Below are positions 1-7,602 of a stretch of 24,995 nt of DNA, in pieces. The notes under the pieces are model-generated. The model searched no databases and was not told the origin of the DNA. It worked only from the letters and a program-made list of their open reading frames with translations. Made by a program: the position numbers and the translations under genes. The number at the start of each line of letters is the position of its first letter. Position 1 is the stretch's first letter. Origin of the DNA: a virus; the IMG/VR virus record IMGVR_UViG_3300020197_001067, positions 1 to 24,995 of that record; one strand, 5' to 3'.

Positions 1-277
1 GCTTCAGATTTTCACGAAACTTTTCCCAGTACATATCAAATATTTTAACTCTTGTCCCTCTTGTAAGATCAAAACAAGTTACATCATCCACGATATACTT
101 GACGATATAAGCATCGTTCGGTGCCTCCTTGGTGCAAACATCGACATAGGAACCATTTTCCACCAGAATTTCACATCCGTAGCGTGACTTAGAAGTTTCT
201 CTTTCTGCTGGCGTCCAGTGGTCCATTTTCTTTTCCGTAGTTTGTGCATCATCAACTACATCACGAAGTTGACTCAT
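1..277 (-). CDS. Conserved hypothetical phage protein (C-terminus cut by window edge)
   Basis: The frame opens with ATG at 277 and stays open for 92 codons to the left edge, so the C-terminus is missing. It begins MSQLRDVVDDAQTTEKKMDH and continues with a mixed charged, beta-rich stretch (YGCEILVENGSY, then DAYIVKYIVDD) without membrane segments. Its ATG overlaps the TGA of the upstream gene (ATGA), which indicates translational coupling and co-transcription with the 203-aa gene. I do not recognise a named family; soluble and cytoplasmic by composition. The frame is too short for the right edge of the protein to be judged. Confidence 0.75.
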   Translation of the reverse strand, partial: MSQLRDVVDDAQTTEKKMDHWTPAERETSKSRYGCEILVENGSYVDVCTKEAPNDAYIVKYIVDDVTCFDLTRGTRVKIFDMYWEKFRENLK

Positions 278-885
278 GAACGATTCCCCCATTTAATATC
301 GAGGTATGCCTCCGCCACAACTTCTTGTGTCAGTTTGTACTTTGTCTGAAGTTTCTTATCCTTACAAAGGCAAAGGATTTCTGCCTCAAGTGGATGAAGA
401 CCCTGAAGAAGATTAATGAACATTGTTTCTCTACGAAGAGAACTTAGTCCATCATTACCGCCCTTTACAAAGTTATAAAACTTTGAGTATTCTTTACGAA
501 TAGAAGAACGACCTTGATCTTGGGAACCAAGAGAATTGGTTCCAATTTCTGCCATTTTGGAAACAGCATCATCAATTTTGTCAGTCAGAGTTCCACTAAA
601 AGAATTTTGTTCATCAAGACCATTATAAGGAACATCTCCTGGTGGAAGAGCAGAAATAATGCTCTCATCAAAATTCCAAATAAAAAGTGCTTTTAGAGAG
701 GGATGTTCGAATTTTTTAAGTGCTTCGACTTTGCGAGCATTTGATCTTTGCTTGTCAACAATTTGCAGAATCTCAAATGCAAAAGGATTTGCTGGAAGAT
801 CTGGAATTGGCGCTTGTGCTGTAGTCTTAACAGTTCTTACTGATGAAGTTTCACTCTTCTTCTTCGTCGTTGGTTTCGTAGTCAT
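274..885 (-). CDS. Conserved cyanophage protein of unknown function (possibly DUF6433)
   Basis: 203 aa from the ATG at 885. A TTG further upstream would add eight residues (MHLILRTI) but has no properly spaced ribosome site. The N-terminus is a Lys/Thr/Ser-rich, probably disordered tail (MTTKPTTKKK), followed by a helical segment with KVEALKKFEHPSLKALFIWN and ALPPGDVPYN around residues 50-85. A C-terminal helical half contains the motif GLHPLEAEILCLCKDKKL near 160-178. I recall this pattern from T4-like cyanophage proteins grouped as DUF6433; that assignment is from memory. The first 35 bases overlap the end of the small membrane protein gene, and the end overlaps the next start, so it sits inside an operon. 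Function unknown; no catalytic motif seen. Confidence 0.85.
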   Translation of the reverse strand: MTTKPTTKKKSETSSVRTVKTTAQAPIPDLPANPFAFEILQIVDKQRSNARKVEALKKFEHPSLKALFIWNFDESIISALPPGDVPYNGLDEQNSFSGTLTDKIDDAVSKMAEIGTNSLGSQDQGRSSIRKEYSKFYNFVKGGNDGLSSLRRETMFINLLQGLHPLEAEILCLCKDKKLQTKYKLTQEVVAEAYLDIKWGNRS

Positions 886-1078
886 GATAGTTCTCAAAAT
901 TAAATGCAATCACCTCATCTGGAATCAGGTTACCCTGCGAATCAAACATCTCGGGGTGAGGTCTTGGAATTTCCCGATAGTTCATCATATATTCTCTTGC
1001 TACCCACCCTGTTACAAGTCCCACAATAAGAAACAAAACAATCAGAAAAGAACCAAACACTAAACTTACTGCTAACAT
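851..1078 (-). CDS. Small single-span membrane protein
   Basis: 75 aa. Residues 3-27 form one strongly hydrophobic segment (SLVFGSFLIVLFLIVGLVTG), followed by a short basic spot and an acidic cytoplasmic-type tail ending in DEEEE. The ATG at 1078 is preceded by a strong Shine-Dalgarno site (AAGGAGG at about 1087-1093, 8 bases away), which also covers the stop codon of the preceding 43-aa frame. Small proteins of this layout (WVAREYMMNY followed by HPEMFD) are common in T4-like cyanophages, but their job is not established. Likely an inner-membrane protein of the infected cell. Confidence 0.85.
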   Translation of the reverse strand: MLAVSLVFGSFLIVLFLIVGLVTGWVAREYMMNYREIPRPHPEMFDSQGNLIPDEVIAFNFENYHDYETNDEEEE

Positions 1079-1091
1079 TTTTCTGCCCTCC

Positions 1092-1223
1092 TTAGGGTAC
1101 TTGTTTTTTAATTCCTAAAGATATTTCGAAATAGAAATGAATTTCTTTTCTGAAGAAATTAAATATCTTTCCGAATCTTATTGCGTGGGTATTCAGTTGT
1201 CTAGATTTACCTCCAGATAAAAT
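1092..1223 (-). CDS. Probable 43-aa gene using an ATT start codon
   Basis: The frame has no ATG, GTG or TTG start. A strong ribosome site AGAGGAG (1232-1238) lies 8 bases before an ATT codon at 1221-1223, and a late-promoter motif (CATAAATA) lies just upstream at 1256-1263. Read from ATT the product is 43 aa, with SGGKSRQLNTHAIRFGKIF followed by NFFRKEIHFYFEISLG, an alternation of aromatic and charged residues that looks protein-like. The stop merges with the ribosome site of the downstream membrane-protein gene, as expected in a compact operon. ATT starts are rare but known (infC, pcnB). Alternatives: a decayed gene that lost its ATG, or just a leader. Unknown function. Confidence 0.45.
   Translation of the reverse strand: MLSGGKSRQLNTHAIRFGKIFNFFRKEIHFYFEISLGIKKQVP
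1117..1170. repeat. Nested inverted repeat (hairpin)
   Basis: Outer arms AAAGATATTT (1117-1126) and AAATATCTTT (1161-1170) enclose inner arms AATTTCTT (1140-1147) and AAGAAATT (1153-1160). The left side carries a 13-base bulge. It lies inside the probable 43-aa frame; there is no T-run after it on either strand, so it is not a standard terminator. Confidence 0.5.
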
Positions 1224-1255
1224 ATAGTCTACTCCTCTATTAGCAGAGTTATTGT

Positions 1256-1263
1256 TATTTATG
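1256..1263 (-). promoter_or_regulatory. T4-type late promoter motif (CATAAATA)
   Basis: The minus strand reads CATAAATA just after the glutaredoxin stop codon. It matches the motif seen upstream of most structural genes here. It would serve the 43-aa frame and the membrane protein gene behind it. Confidence 0.5.
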
Positions 1264-1269
1264 GAATAA

Positions 1270-1506
1270 TTAGACGACCTTTTGTTCTTTAAGATATTTG
1301 ATCGTCTCCACCGATCCACCCAATTTTTTATCATCACAAATAACTTGTGGAAAAGTTGTACCTTCACCAAACTCGGCATAAAATTCTTCTTTGGTAAAGT
1401 CTTGTCCTAAAGTATACACCACAAATTTACTTCCTGTCAACTCAAGAACTTGTTTAACTTTATAGCAATGTGGGCAGTCCTCTTTTGAGTATACGGTAAA
1501 ATTCAT
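1270..1506 (-). CDS. Glutaredoxin
   Basis: 78 aa, a typical length for a minimal phage/bacterial glutaredoxin (T4 nrdC-like role). The redox centre is C11-P-H-C14 (SKEDCPHCYK), the cis-proline motif is TTFPQV with P53, and the glutathione-binding GG follows at 63-64. It should act in the cytoplasm, reducing ribonucleotide reductase or protein disulfides with glutathione. The ribosome site is weak (CGAATGAA before ATG). A promoter-like TGCTATAAT lies 37 bases upstream. A free cysteine (C57) follows the cis-Pro motif, as in many glutaredoxins. The function is confident; the exact client is inference. Confidence 0.95.
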   Translation of the reverse strand: MNFTVYSKEDCPHCYKVKQVLELTGSKFVVYTLGQDFTKEEFYAEFGEGTTFPQVICDDKKLGGSVETIKYLKEQKVV

Positions 1507-1542
1507 TTCATTCGATTGGTTTATTTAATTTATAAAATTAAT

Positions 1543-1551
1543 ATTATAGCA
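1543..1551 (-). promoter_or_regulatory. Extended -10 promoter element (TGCTATAAT)
   Basis: The minus strand reads TGCTATAAT, a consensus extended -10 for host sigma-70-type polymerase, 37 bases before the glutaredoxin ATG. No good -35 box. It is overlapped by a 6-bp inverted repeat, GCACAA (1549-1554) with TTGTGC (1565-1570), which spans the end of the upstream fibre gene. Weaker late-like motifs (TATAAATT, TTAAATAA) follow at 1521-1534. Confidence 0.5.
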
Positions 1552-1558
1552 CAAAAAA

Positions 1559-4500
1559 TTATGCTTGTGCTTCTGTCCAAGACAATCTACCAAACACACT
1601 TGCTGAAGATGAAGTTGATAAATTAGTAACAAGAATTGTTAAAGTATCAGGTCCATCAGGAAAAATTTGAGCGTTAGAAGTTGCACCACCGCCACCAAGT
1701 ATCGAATTTCCAAGATCTCTAACCTGAGACAAATCAACTGAATTTGCTCCAGTTCCTACAAAAAATCCTGCGGTAACTTCTCCACCAAGAACTGTTACTG
1801 ATCCACCAGCATAGTCTGCAATTTGTGCAAGAGATGAATTAATAGCTCCAGCAACATTACCAACAGCATTTGTCCAGTTTGTTAATGAAGTAGGTGTTCC
1901 ATTTAGAAAAGCGCGAACCAATAAGTTTGCGTTTACAGTTGATGTTGTAATATCCAATGCTCTTAAAGTTAACTGCATTCTATTAATTAATTCTCGTGTT
2001 CCAAAAGGACCTGCAATACCATTATCTACAGAAGGCGCAACACGAATCGAGAACAATGCTCTACTTTGGTTCGCAGGAACAACAGTTGGGGATGCTTGTC
2101 CATAAGTAAACACAAGAGATTTATCATCATCAAATCTACCATCCATAATTACACTTGTTCCCCAGTGAGAAATAGAGGGTCCAAATGATGGAAATGCTAC
2201 CTCAATTGCTACTGGATTTGTTTCTGAATATGGAAAAGTCGTTGGCGCAGCAAGGCCCATTGCAGGTATGATTACTCCTGTTGGATTTGCAGAAGTTGCT
2301 GCTTGGCTGAAAGTTAAAGTGCCTGTTCCAATTGATGTAATAAAAGTTGATTCTGGGAAAGAACTTGATACAACTCTTTGCCCGATTTGCAAATCTGTAG
2401 TTGATGCCGTCCCTACATTACTATTTACTGCAATAGTAATGTTAACAGATGGAGTTCCTGCTTTTGCTCTTGTAACTCCCGTAAAACCATCTGTTGTTAT
2501 TCCAGTGTAATTAACAAATTCATAACTATTTGCATCTCGAATAACTAAAGTTCCTGAAGATGGAAATCCTGCTGTCGAAGCAACACCAACCGTTACATCT
2601 GATGAACCCAGAGCTCTTCTTAGTTTTGTAATTGGTGGAACTGATTGAGATTCATAACGAGCAGGTAAGTTACCTGATCTCATATAAGCTTCAGTATTCG
2701 TATTATTATTTTGTAGTTTGTGACAATAAGTTACTGCTCCATCAACACCACGAAGTCCCCAACGAACATAACCAGCACCATACCAAGTATAATCAATATA
2801 GAACATCTGCATTTTAGATAGGTCTAAAATATATCCAGATGGTCCAGTTCCATCCATTCTATCAAGATTCCATTGGTCTTGTGGAATTCTTAGATCTTGA
2901 GTTTTAGATATAGTGACATTTTGTGCAGTTGCTCCACGATATGCAGGACTAATCTCAAAAGATGTGTTACTGGCAATATCAGTGACTCGATAAGATGTTC
3001 CACGTAGTACAATAAAATCACCAATATCTAATTGGCTTGCAAAAAAGGTTGGGAAAGAACTGCTCGTTTGAGTAATTGTTGCCGACCCATTAGTAGTAGT
3101 TACTCTACCAGAAAGTTGATATGTTGAACTTCTTCTAACTGCATAAAGTTTTTGCCCATCATATTCAAAAAATAGTCCATTTTGAGAATCATATATGCCA
3201 AGACGATTTACACAACCATGCCACCCAGATATAGAAGCATTAAATAGTCCAGTTGCTGAAGCAGTCGTAACTGGAGTTGGAATATTATACTCAAAATTAT
3301 TAAATCCTTTTACCCCAGTGACAGGAAACGTTCCATTATATTCTGGTTGATTGGCACCAAAAATAGTTACAGTATCACCAGATCCTTGTAAGTTGTGTTG
3401 TTCTCGTGTTGTAACAGTAACGGTAGTGCCAACACCAACTAAAGAATCAATTTGTAGGTTAGGTTTTAAAATTGTACCTGAACTTACCAAGAGACCTTTA
3501 CCAGATTGATATCTAAAATATCTCCTAGTTTGACGAATAGCAGTCTCATAGTTTGCATTTGCATTACTTGAGAATGAAATCCCACCATCAAATGGTCTAT
3601 GTAAAAACTGTGCCTGTGGTCTTACATAAATGCCGCCACCAGTAATTGCACCGACAGGAACAACATTAGCGTAATACTCAAAAGATGTTGAACTTATTAT
3701 TCTACTAACTACAAAAGACCCATTTGGTGGATTAGAAGTTCCTGCAGAAGTTCCAATAACCGCGATTTCATTACCAATTCCAAGTCCATGTGGAATTGTA
3801 GTTACAACTGTTATTCTTGTATTATTTGTAGTAATTGTTGGAGTCCCACCAATTTGAGCACTGGTGTATAATGCTCCTGTATAAATTCCTGTTTTATTAT
3901 TATCAAATAATTGCGTAATTACAGTAGTATTTTGCGCTCTGCCAGTATACGTAAATATTGTATTTCCAGCACCAGAGATACCTTCTATAATAAAATTACC
4001 ATTGGCAATATTAAGGAAAGAATCTTGCACACTAATAGGAGTTCCAACTGTTCCTGGAGTTGCTCCTCCTAATCCAACTGTTACAGTTCGAGATCCAGTT
4101 GGCTGCAAAATATAATTAATTCCACTAATCGGAGTAGAAACTGAAAATGCAAATGGTCTGTTGTTAATCAGACCTAAATTTTCCCATTTTGTAACTTGTG
4201 TTCCATACTCAAAGTCCGTGTCAATTAGAGATTGTGGTTGAGTAACTCTAAATTTATCTGTGGGATCTGTGAGAGTTTGACTTGCAGAAATTGGATAGTC
4301 ATCACTATCAAGATAAATTTGCAACTTATCTCCAGAAGACATTGTTGCAGTATTAGTAACTAATGTATAAGTCGTTCTATTAGTTGCTGTATTATAACTA
4401 TAAGTTGCTCCCCTCGTTGGATCCGCAAAATTATAGATGATAATATTGCGTGTTACATTAGTAACAACAAGTAATCTTTTTATATCATAATTACCCAGTA

Positions 4501-4567
4501 TCGAAACTGTTCCAACATTAGGAGCGCCTGGTGTAAAAACATAATCATAAATTAGTTTTTTTGCCAT
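1559..4567 (-). CDS. Large virion structural / tail-fibre-like protein
   Basis: 1002 aa, rich in Thr, Ser, Gly, Asn and Val, with almost no cysteine; no signal peptide or membrane segment. The start MAKKLIYDYVFTPGAPNVGT and a short beta-strand stretch (GNYDIKRLLVVTNVTRNIII) look like an N-terminal virion-attachment domain. The body is a run of beta-rich repeats with recurring TTTVTVTT- and FEYN/FEYYANV-type strands (for example EHNLQGSGDTVTI and HGLGIGNEIAVIG, both of a tail-spike-like 'event/edge' pattern). The C-terminus is again beta-rich. A late promoter motif lies 31 bases before the ATG. Inferred to be part of the tail fibre or baseplate periphery; I cannot name the gene. Confidence 0.85.
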   Translation of the reverse strand: MAKKLIYDYVFTPGAPNVGTVSILGNYDIKRLLVVTNVTRNIIIYNFADPTRGATYSYNTATNRTTYTLVTNTATMSSGDKLQIYLDSDDYPISASQTLTDPTDKFRVTQPQSLIDTDFEYGTQVTKWENLGLINNRPFAFSVSTPISGINYILQPTGSRTVTVGLGGATPGTVGTPISVQDSFLNIANGNFIIEGISGAGNTIFTYTGRAQNTTVITQLFDNNKTGIYTGALYTSAQIGGTPTITTNNTRITVVTTIPHGLGIGNEIAVIGTSAGTSNPPNGSFVVSRIISSTSFEYYANVVPVGAITGGGIYVRPQAQFLHRPFDGGISFSSNANANYETAIRQTRRYFRYQSGKGLLVSSGTILKPNLQIDSLVGVGTTVTVTTREQHNLQGSGDTVTIFGANQPEYNGTFPVTGVKGFNNFEYNIPTPVTTASATGLFNASISGWHGCVNRLGIYDSQNGLFFEYDGQKLYAVRRSSTYQLSGRVTTTNGSATITQTSSSFPTFFASQLDIGDFIVLRGTSYRVTDIASNTSFEISPAYRGATAQNVTISKTQDLRIPQDQWNLDRMDGTGPSGYILDLSKMQMFYIDYTWYGAGYVRWGLRGVDGAVTYCHKLQNNNTNTEAYMRSGNLPARYESQSVPPITKLRRALGSSDVTVGVASTAGFPSSGTLVIRDANSYEFVNYTGITTDGFTGVTRAKAGTPSVNITIAVNSNVGTASTTDLQIGQRVVSSSFPESTFITSIGTGTLTFSQAATSANPTGVIIPAMGLAAPTTFPYSETNPVAIEVAFPSFGPSISHWGTSVIMDGRFDDDKSLVFTYGQASPTVVPANQSRALFSIRVAPSVDNGIAGPFGTRELINRMQLTLRALDITTSTVNANLLVRAFLNGTPTSLTNWTNAVGNVAGAINSSLAQIADYAGGSVTVLGGEVTAGFFVGTGANSVDLSQVRDLGNSILGGGGATSNAQIFPDGPDTLTILVTNLSTSSSASVFGRLSWTEAQA

Positions 4568-4597
4568 TAATAATATTCCTACAAGTCTCTTTTTACT

Positions 4598-4605
4598 TAT
4601 TTATG
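4598..4605 (-). promoter_or_regulatory. T4-type late promoter motif (CATAAATA)
   Basis: The minus strand reads CATAAATA, 31 bases before the ATG of the 1002-aa fibre gene. It overlaps the stop codon of the gene upstream. Confidence 0.6.
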
Positions 4606-5806
4606 ATCCAAAGATAACGCTAAAAGCTAAGATAGCCGCATCAACTCCAGGTCCACTTAAACTACCAGAGACATATAGATTAGTTGTAGAGGTTGTCCCA
4701 GATACATTTACATTACCTGTTGCTATTATTGCAGTAGATCCAGATCCAATAGTAACAGTATTTGTGGTACTAAGTCCTACTTTTAATGAATTAAGAGTCG
4801 ATATTCCAGTTATTGCATTAATATTACCAGTTACATTACCAGTTACATTACCAGTTACATTACCAGTTAAAACCCCAGTAATACGTGCATCACCAGTAAC
4901 AATTAATGATGTTGTGGATCCACCAACAACTACAAGGTTGTTAAATGTTGATATTCCAGAAAAACGAGAATTACCTACTACGTCTAATTTTGTTGTTGGA
5001 AGTGTGGTCCCAATGCCAACATTTACGCTAGTATTAATTCCAGAAAGTGCCGTTCTCCATTGAGTACTAATACCAACAGTATCAAAATTAATCAAACCTT
5101 CGTATTGGTTTGCTGGAACAGAGTATGCAATAAAACTAACATCAGTTTTATTTGCTTTTACAACTAAAGTTTGACTTACTCCAATACCAATATTTTCTAG
5201 AACGTATTCTTCTCTTGGATTTAATTTTTGATTGTAAACAATAAAATCATTTGATGAAAATTCTGATACTCCAGAAGAAGAAATTCCTATAAAAAATTTA
5301 CAATCATCAGATACATTTTGATTAATTACTCTTAGAGTAATAACTGAATTTTTATTTGATCTAAACAGTGAAAAATTCTTGTTTATAACGAATCCAGTTT
5401 CTGTTGTGATTCCTGCAAATTCTTTTCCATAAAATGTAGTGATGCCAGTGCTAAAATTATTGTTGTAAACGTTATTGTAATCAAATGTTGATTGCACAAC
5501 AAATCCAACATCTGGCTCAGATGATTTACAAAATAAAATGTCTCCACTTTTAATTCCTACATTATCAATTACAAAAGATTGGTTTCTATCAATTTTTTTA
5601 TTATAAATTAAATAATCTGCTCTTGAAATATTATTTAAACTTCCCGATGCAATACCAACAAAAACTTTACTTGTCTCTAGACTTTGATTAGTAACGTGAA
5701 TCGTTACTTTTGATAAGATTCCAGAAAAAGAATAAAGCTCAGTGTTTTTATTAACACCACCAGTTGTTAAAGATGTTTTTAGTGAAGCAAGTCTTCCTAT
5801 TGCCAC
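4601..5806 (-). CDS. Tail-fibre-like structural protein with TGNV repeats
   Basis: 401 aa. Residues 1-230 hold two related beta domains: the strings SKVFVGIASGSLNNISRADYL and DCKFFIGISSSGVSEFSSNDF repeat the same layout about 140 residues apart. After them comes a phage-fibre type shaft with GIGTTLPTTKLDVVGNSRFS, then the 4-residue repeat TGNV x3 and LNSLKVGLSTTNTVTIGSG, typical of trimeric fibre shafts. The start is GTG at 5806 with no visible Shine-Dalgarno site. A late promoter motif is 24 bases upstream. Inferred to be a distal fibre or fibre-associated protein. Confidence 0.85.
   Translation of the reverse strand: MAIGRLASLKTSLTTGGVNKNTELYSFSGILSKVTIHVTNQSLETSKVFVGIASGSLNNISRADYLIYNKKIDRNQSFVIDNVGIKSGDILFCKSSEPDVGFVVQSTFDYNNVYNNNFSTGITTFYGKEFAGITTETGFVINKNFSLFRSNKNSVITLRVINQNVSDDCKFFIGISSSGVSEFSSNDFIVYNQKLNPREEYVLENIGIGVSQTLVVKANKTDVSFIAYSVPANQYEGLINFDTVGISTQWRTALSGINTSVNVGIGTTLPTTKLDVVGNSRFSGISTFNNLVVVGGSTTSLIVTGDARITGVLTGNVTGNVTGNVTGNINAITGISTLNSLKVGLSTTNTVTIGSGSTAIIATGNVNVSGTTSTTNLYVSGSLSGPGVDAAILAFSVIFGS
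4823..4870. repeat. Four tandem 12-bp units inside the fibre gene
   Basis: ATTACCAGTTAC is repeated four times (4823, 4835, 4847, 4859; the last unit ends in A rather than C). It encodes the TGNV repeat of the fibre shaft on the minus strand. Such a perfect repeat can expand or contract by slippage or recombination. Confidence 0.95.
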
Positions 5807-5829
5807 TTAACTATACAGACGTTTTTTAG

Positions 5830-5837
5830 TATTTATG
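5830..5837 (-). promoter_or_regulatory. T4-type late promoter motif (CATAAATA)
   Basis: CATAAATA on the minus strand, 24 bases before the GTG start of the 401-aa fibre gene. It sits in the 65-base divergent gap shared with the plus-strand epimerase gene. Confidence 0.55.
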
Positions 5838-5846
5838 TGATAGAAT
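5838..5846 (+). promoter_or_regulatory. Possible extended -10 for the epimerase gene (TGATAGAAT)
   Basis: The plus strand reads TGATAGAAT (TGn plus a TATAAT-like box with one mismatch), followed by AAGGAG at 5853-5858 and the ATG at 5872. No clear -35 box. It overlaps the opposing late promoter, so the two directions may compete. Confidence 0.35.
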
Positions 5847-5871
5847 ACATATAAGGAGAAGAGAATCTAAT

Positions 5872-6666
5872 ATGATTTTAGTTACTGGAAGCAAAGGATT
5901 TATTGGGCAACACTTTGTTAGAGAGGCACTATGGAGTCAGAAGTTATATCAAGTAGAGATGAGTCATTGTTTTCAGTTTCTGGAAGAATTTAAAGGTTGG
6001 AATCAGATACATTTAATTATCCATCAAGGAGCAATCTCCAGTACGGTAGAAAAAGATATAAACAAAATTCACAAATACAATGTTGACTTTTCGATCAAAC
6101 TTTTTGAGAAAGCAATCGAATATCAAATTCCTGTTAAATATGCTTCATCCGCTTCTGTTTATGGAAACAAAACAGATGGATCTTTTAATCCACTGAACTA
6201 CTATGCTGTCTCAAAACTCCAGGTTGATTACTGGGTGCAAGATAACATTGATCGTTTTAAAAGTATTCAGGGATTCAGATACTTTAATGTCTACGGCAAA
6301 GGTGAAGAGCATAAAAAAGATCAAGCGAGTCCCGTTAGTAAGTTTACTTGGCAAATCAGAGAAAAAGGATATTTAAATCTGTTCGAAGGGTCAGATAAGT
6401 TTTATCGTGATTTTATTTGTGTGAATGATCTTACTCGTCTTGTTCTTTATAATAAGCAACCTAGTGGCATCTATGACATAGGCACAGGATCGCCTGTGTC
6501 GTTCCAACACGTTGCTGAGTGTGTTACAAAAAAAGAGGGAGGAGACATTCGATATGTCCCCTTCCCTGAGCATCTAGTTGGCAAATACCAAGACTATACC
6601 TGTGCAAATATGAACTGGATTGAGAACTATCCCTTCATCACAGTTGAAGAATATCTCCAGGTATGA
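5872..6666 (+). CDS. hldD: ADP-L-glycero-D-manno-heptose 6-epimerase-like (HldD/RfaD family)
   Basis: 264 aa, short-chain extended NAD(P)-dependent epimerase; HldD is usually about 310 aa. Rossmann motif GSKGFIG at 6-12, HldD-specific HQGAISSTVE at 51-60, catalytic SSASVYG (92-98) and Y111xxxK115, then FRYFNVYG at 135-142 and LFEGSDKFYRDFI at 170-182, and near the end VPFPEHLVGKYQ. All of these line up with E. coli HldD as I know it. Reaction: epimerises ADP-D-glycero- to ADP-L-glycero-beta-D-manno-heptose in the cytoplasm. It is the only plus-strand gene in the window and faces the heptose operon; its last 29 bases overlap the end of the cupin gene. The exact sugar could differ (another nucleotide-heptose or a related sugar). 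AAGGAG lies 13 bases before ATG, which is long. Confidence 0.9.
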   Translation: MILVTGSKGFIGQHFVREALWSQKLYQVEMSHCFQFLEEFKGWNQIHLIIHQGAISSTVEKDINKIHKYNVDFSIKLFEKAIEYQIPVKYASSASVYGNKTDGSFNPLNYYAVSKLQVDYWVQDNIDRFKSIQGFRYFNVYGKGEEHKKDQASPVSKFTWQIREKGYLNLFEGSDKFYRDFICVNDLTRLVLYNKQPSGIYDIGTGSPVSFQHVAECVTKKEGGDIRYVPFPEHLVGKYQDYTCANMNWIENYPFITVEEYLQV

Positions 6667-7003
6667 TTCGATAACTATCCTCATCAAGATGCTGAGTTGA
6701 GAACTCAAACAACTCAGCATCTTCAAGTGCAAGCATTTGATGTCTTAGTCCTCTGGGAACGTGAAACTTATCACCCTTAACTAAGACTAAATGATTTGCA
6801 TTTCCAAAATCATCATTGACTCCATAGTAAAGACGAATTGCTCCAGACTGAACATAAAAAGTTTCATCCTTTAGTTTATGATAGTGATAGGAACATCTCC
6901 TATCCTTAAGAATGAAAAGAAGTTTTCCACAATATTCTTCACTATTGGCAATCCACTTTTCATATCCCCATCCTTTGGGAACAAATTTAATATCTTCAGT
7001 CAT
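6638..7003 (-). CDS. Cupin-domain protein (phosphomannose-isomerase-like C-terminal domain)
   Basis: 121 aa, one cupin barrel. Metal ligands of motif 1 are H40, H42 and E47 (CSYHYHKLKDETF) and motif 2 gives H88 (VPRGLRHQM); the string ELFEFSTQHLDEDSYR is typical of small cupins next to nucleotide-sugar genes. The start GWGYEKWI resembles the type II mannose-6-phosphate isomerase C-terminal domain. It overlaps the oxygenase by ATGA (7000-7003), so it is the last gene of the operon. A role as sugar isomerase or sugar-phosphate binding protein in glycan synthesis is inference; no such short cupin has a fixed activity I can assign. Confidence 0.85.
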   Translation of the reverse strand: MTEDIKFVPKGWGYEKWIANSEEYCGKLLFILKDRRCSYHYHKLKDETFYVQSGAIRLYYGVNDDFGNANHLVLVKGDKFHVPRGLRHQMLALEDAELFEFSTQHLDEDSYRIIPGDILQL

Positions 7004-7602
7004 ACAAAATTAGGTCCTCTGCTCCAACCCACTAAAGTTTTACGAACACCTTTTGTCACAGGTGCTACTCTATGTAGGAGATAAGATGGAAACACAATAA
7101 TTTGTCCTTTCTTTAAGCGATATGATACTGGTTCTGGACCTAACCAAAACTGAAGTTCTCCACCTTCATATTCAGATTCATCATTTAATCCTGCACTGAA
7201 AGAAAGTTTCCTTACGTGCTGTTGCCCGCCACGAACTGATGCATCAATATGCCAAGTGTAATGTCCGTTATCTTCTGCAGGATATTCACTGTACTGAAAG
7301 GACTCAAATCCATATAAAGAATATTTGTAGCAATGATCATTAACGTGAGTTATAATGTTTGATAGTTCTTTATAAAGATAATCAAACTTTTTATCCTCAG
7401 CAAGCCACATTATCCTAGAACTTCTAAGTTCTAAGCTTCCATCATTACCTCTTGGATCAACTGTTCTTCCATCAAGTAATTGATCTTTATGAGACTGAAC
7501 GTAGAATTCTATTTTCGAAATAGTAAGAGAATCTAATTTCTTGATAGACTCAATAATCCAACTTGAGTTATCATCTTCTCGATCAAACGAAAAATATATC
7601 AT
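7000..7602 (-). CDS. 2-oxoglutarate/Fe(II)-dependent oxygenase (prolyl-4-hydroxylase-like)
   Basis: 200 aa. The iron triad is H118-x-D120 (YTWHIDAS) and H177 (SYLLHRVAPV); R187 (GVRKTLVGW) should bind 2-oxoglutarate. The double-stranded beta-helix core spans about residues 95-196, with YEGGELQFW as the usual strand before the second His. Family members hydroxylate proteins or small molecules using O2 and 2-oxoglutarate. GAGGAG sits 6 bases before the ATG, which lies inside the end of the phosphatase gene (20-base overlap). Its place inside a sugar operon suggests it hydroxylates a sugar or a glycoprotein, which is inference. Confidence 0.9.
   Translation of the reverse strand: MIYFSFDREDDNSSWIIESIKKLDSLTISKIEFYVQSHKDQLLDGRTVDPRGNDGSLELRSSRIMWLAEDKKFDYLYKELSNIITHVNDHCYKYSLYGFESFQYSEYPAEDNGHYTWHIDASVRGGQQHVRKLSFSAGLNDESEYEGGELQFWLGPEPVSYRLKKGQIIVFPSYLLHRVAPVTKGVRKTLVGWSRGPNFV

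Noticed and set aside
659-1063. A 134-aa plus-strand frame over the left operon
   Set aside because: Antisense to two overlapping minus-strand genes with good starts; no ribosome site.
1549-1570. Hairpin GCACAA/TTGTGC after the 1002-aa gene as a terminator
   Set aside because: The stem is only 6 bp, the loop contains the T-run, and no T-run follows the stem; at best a weak regulatory element over the -10 box.
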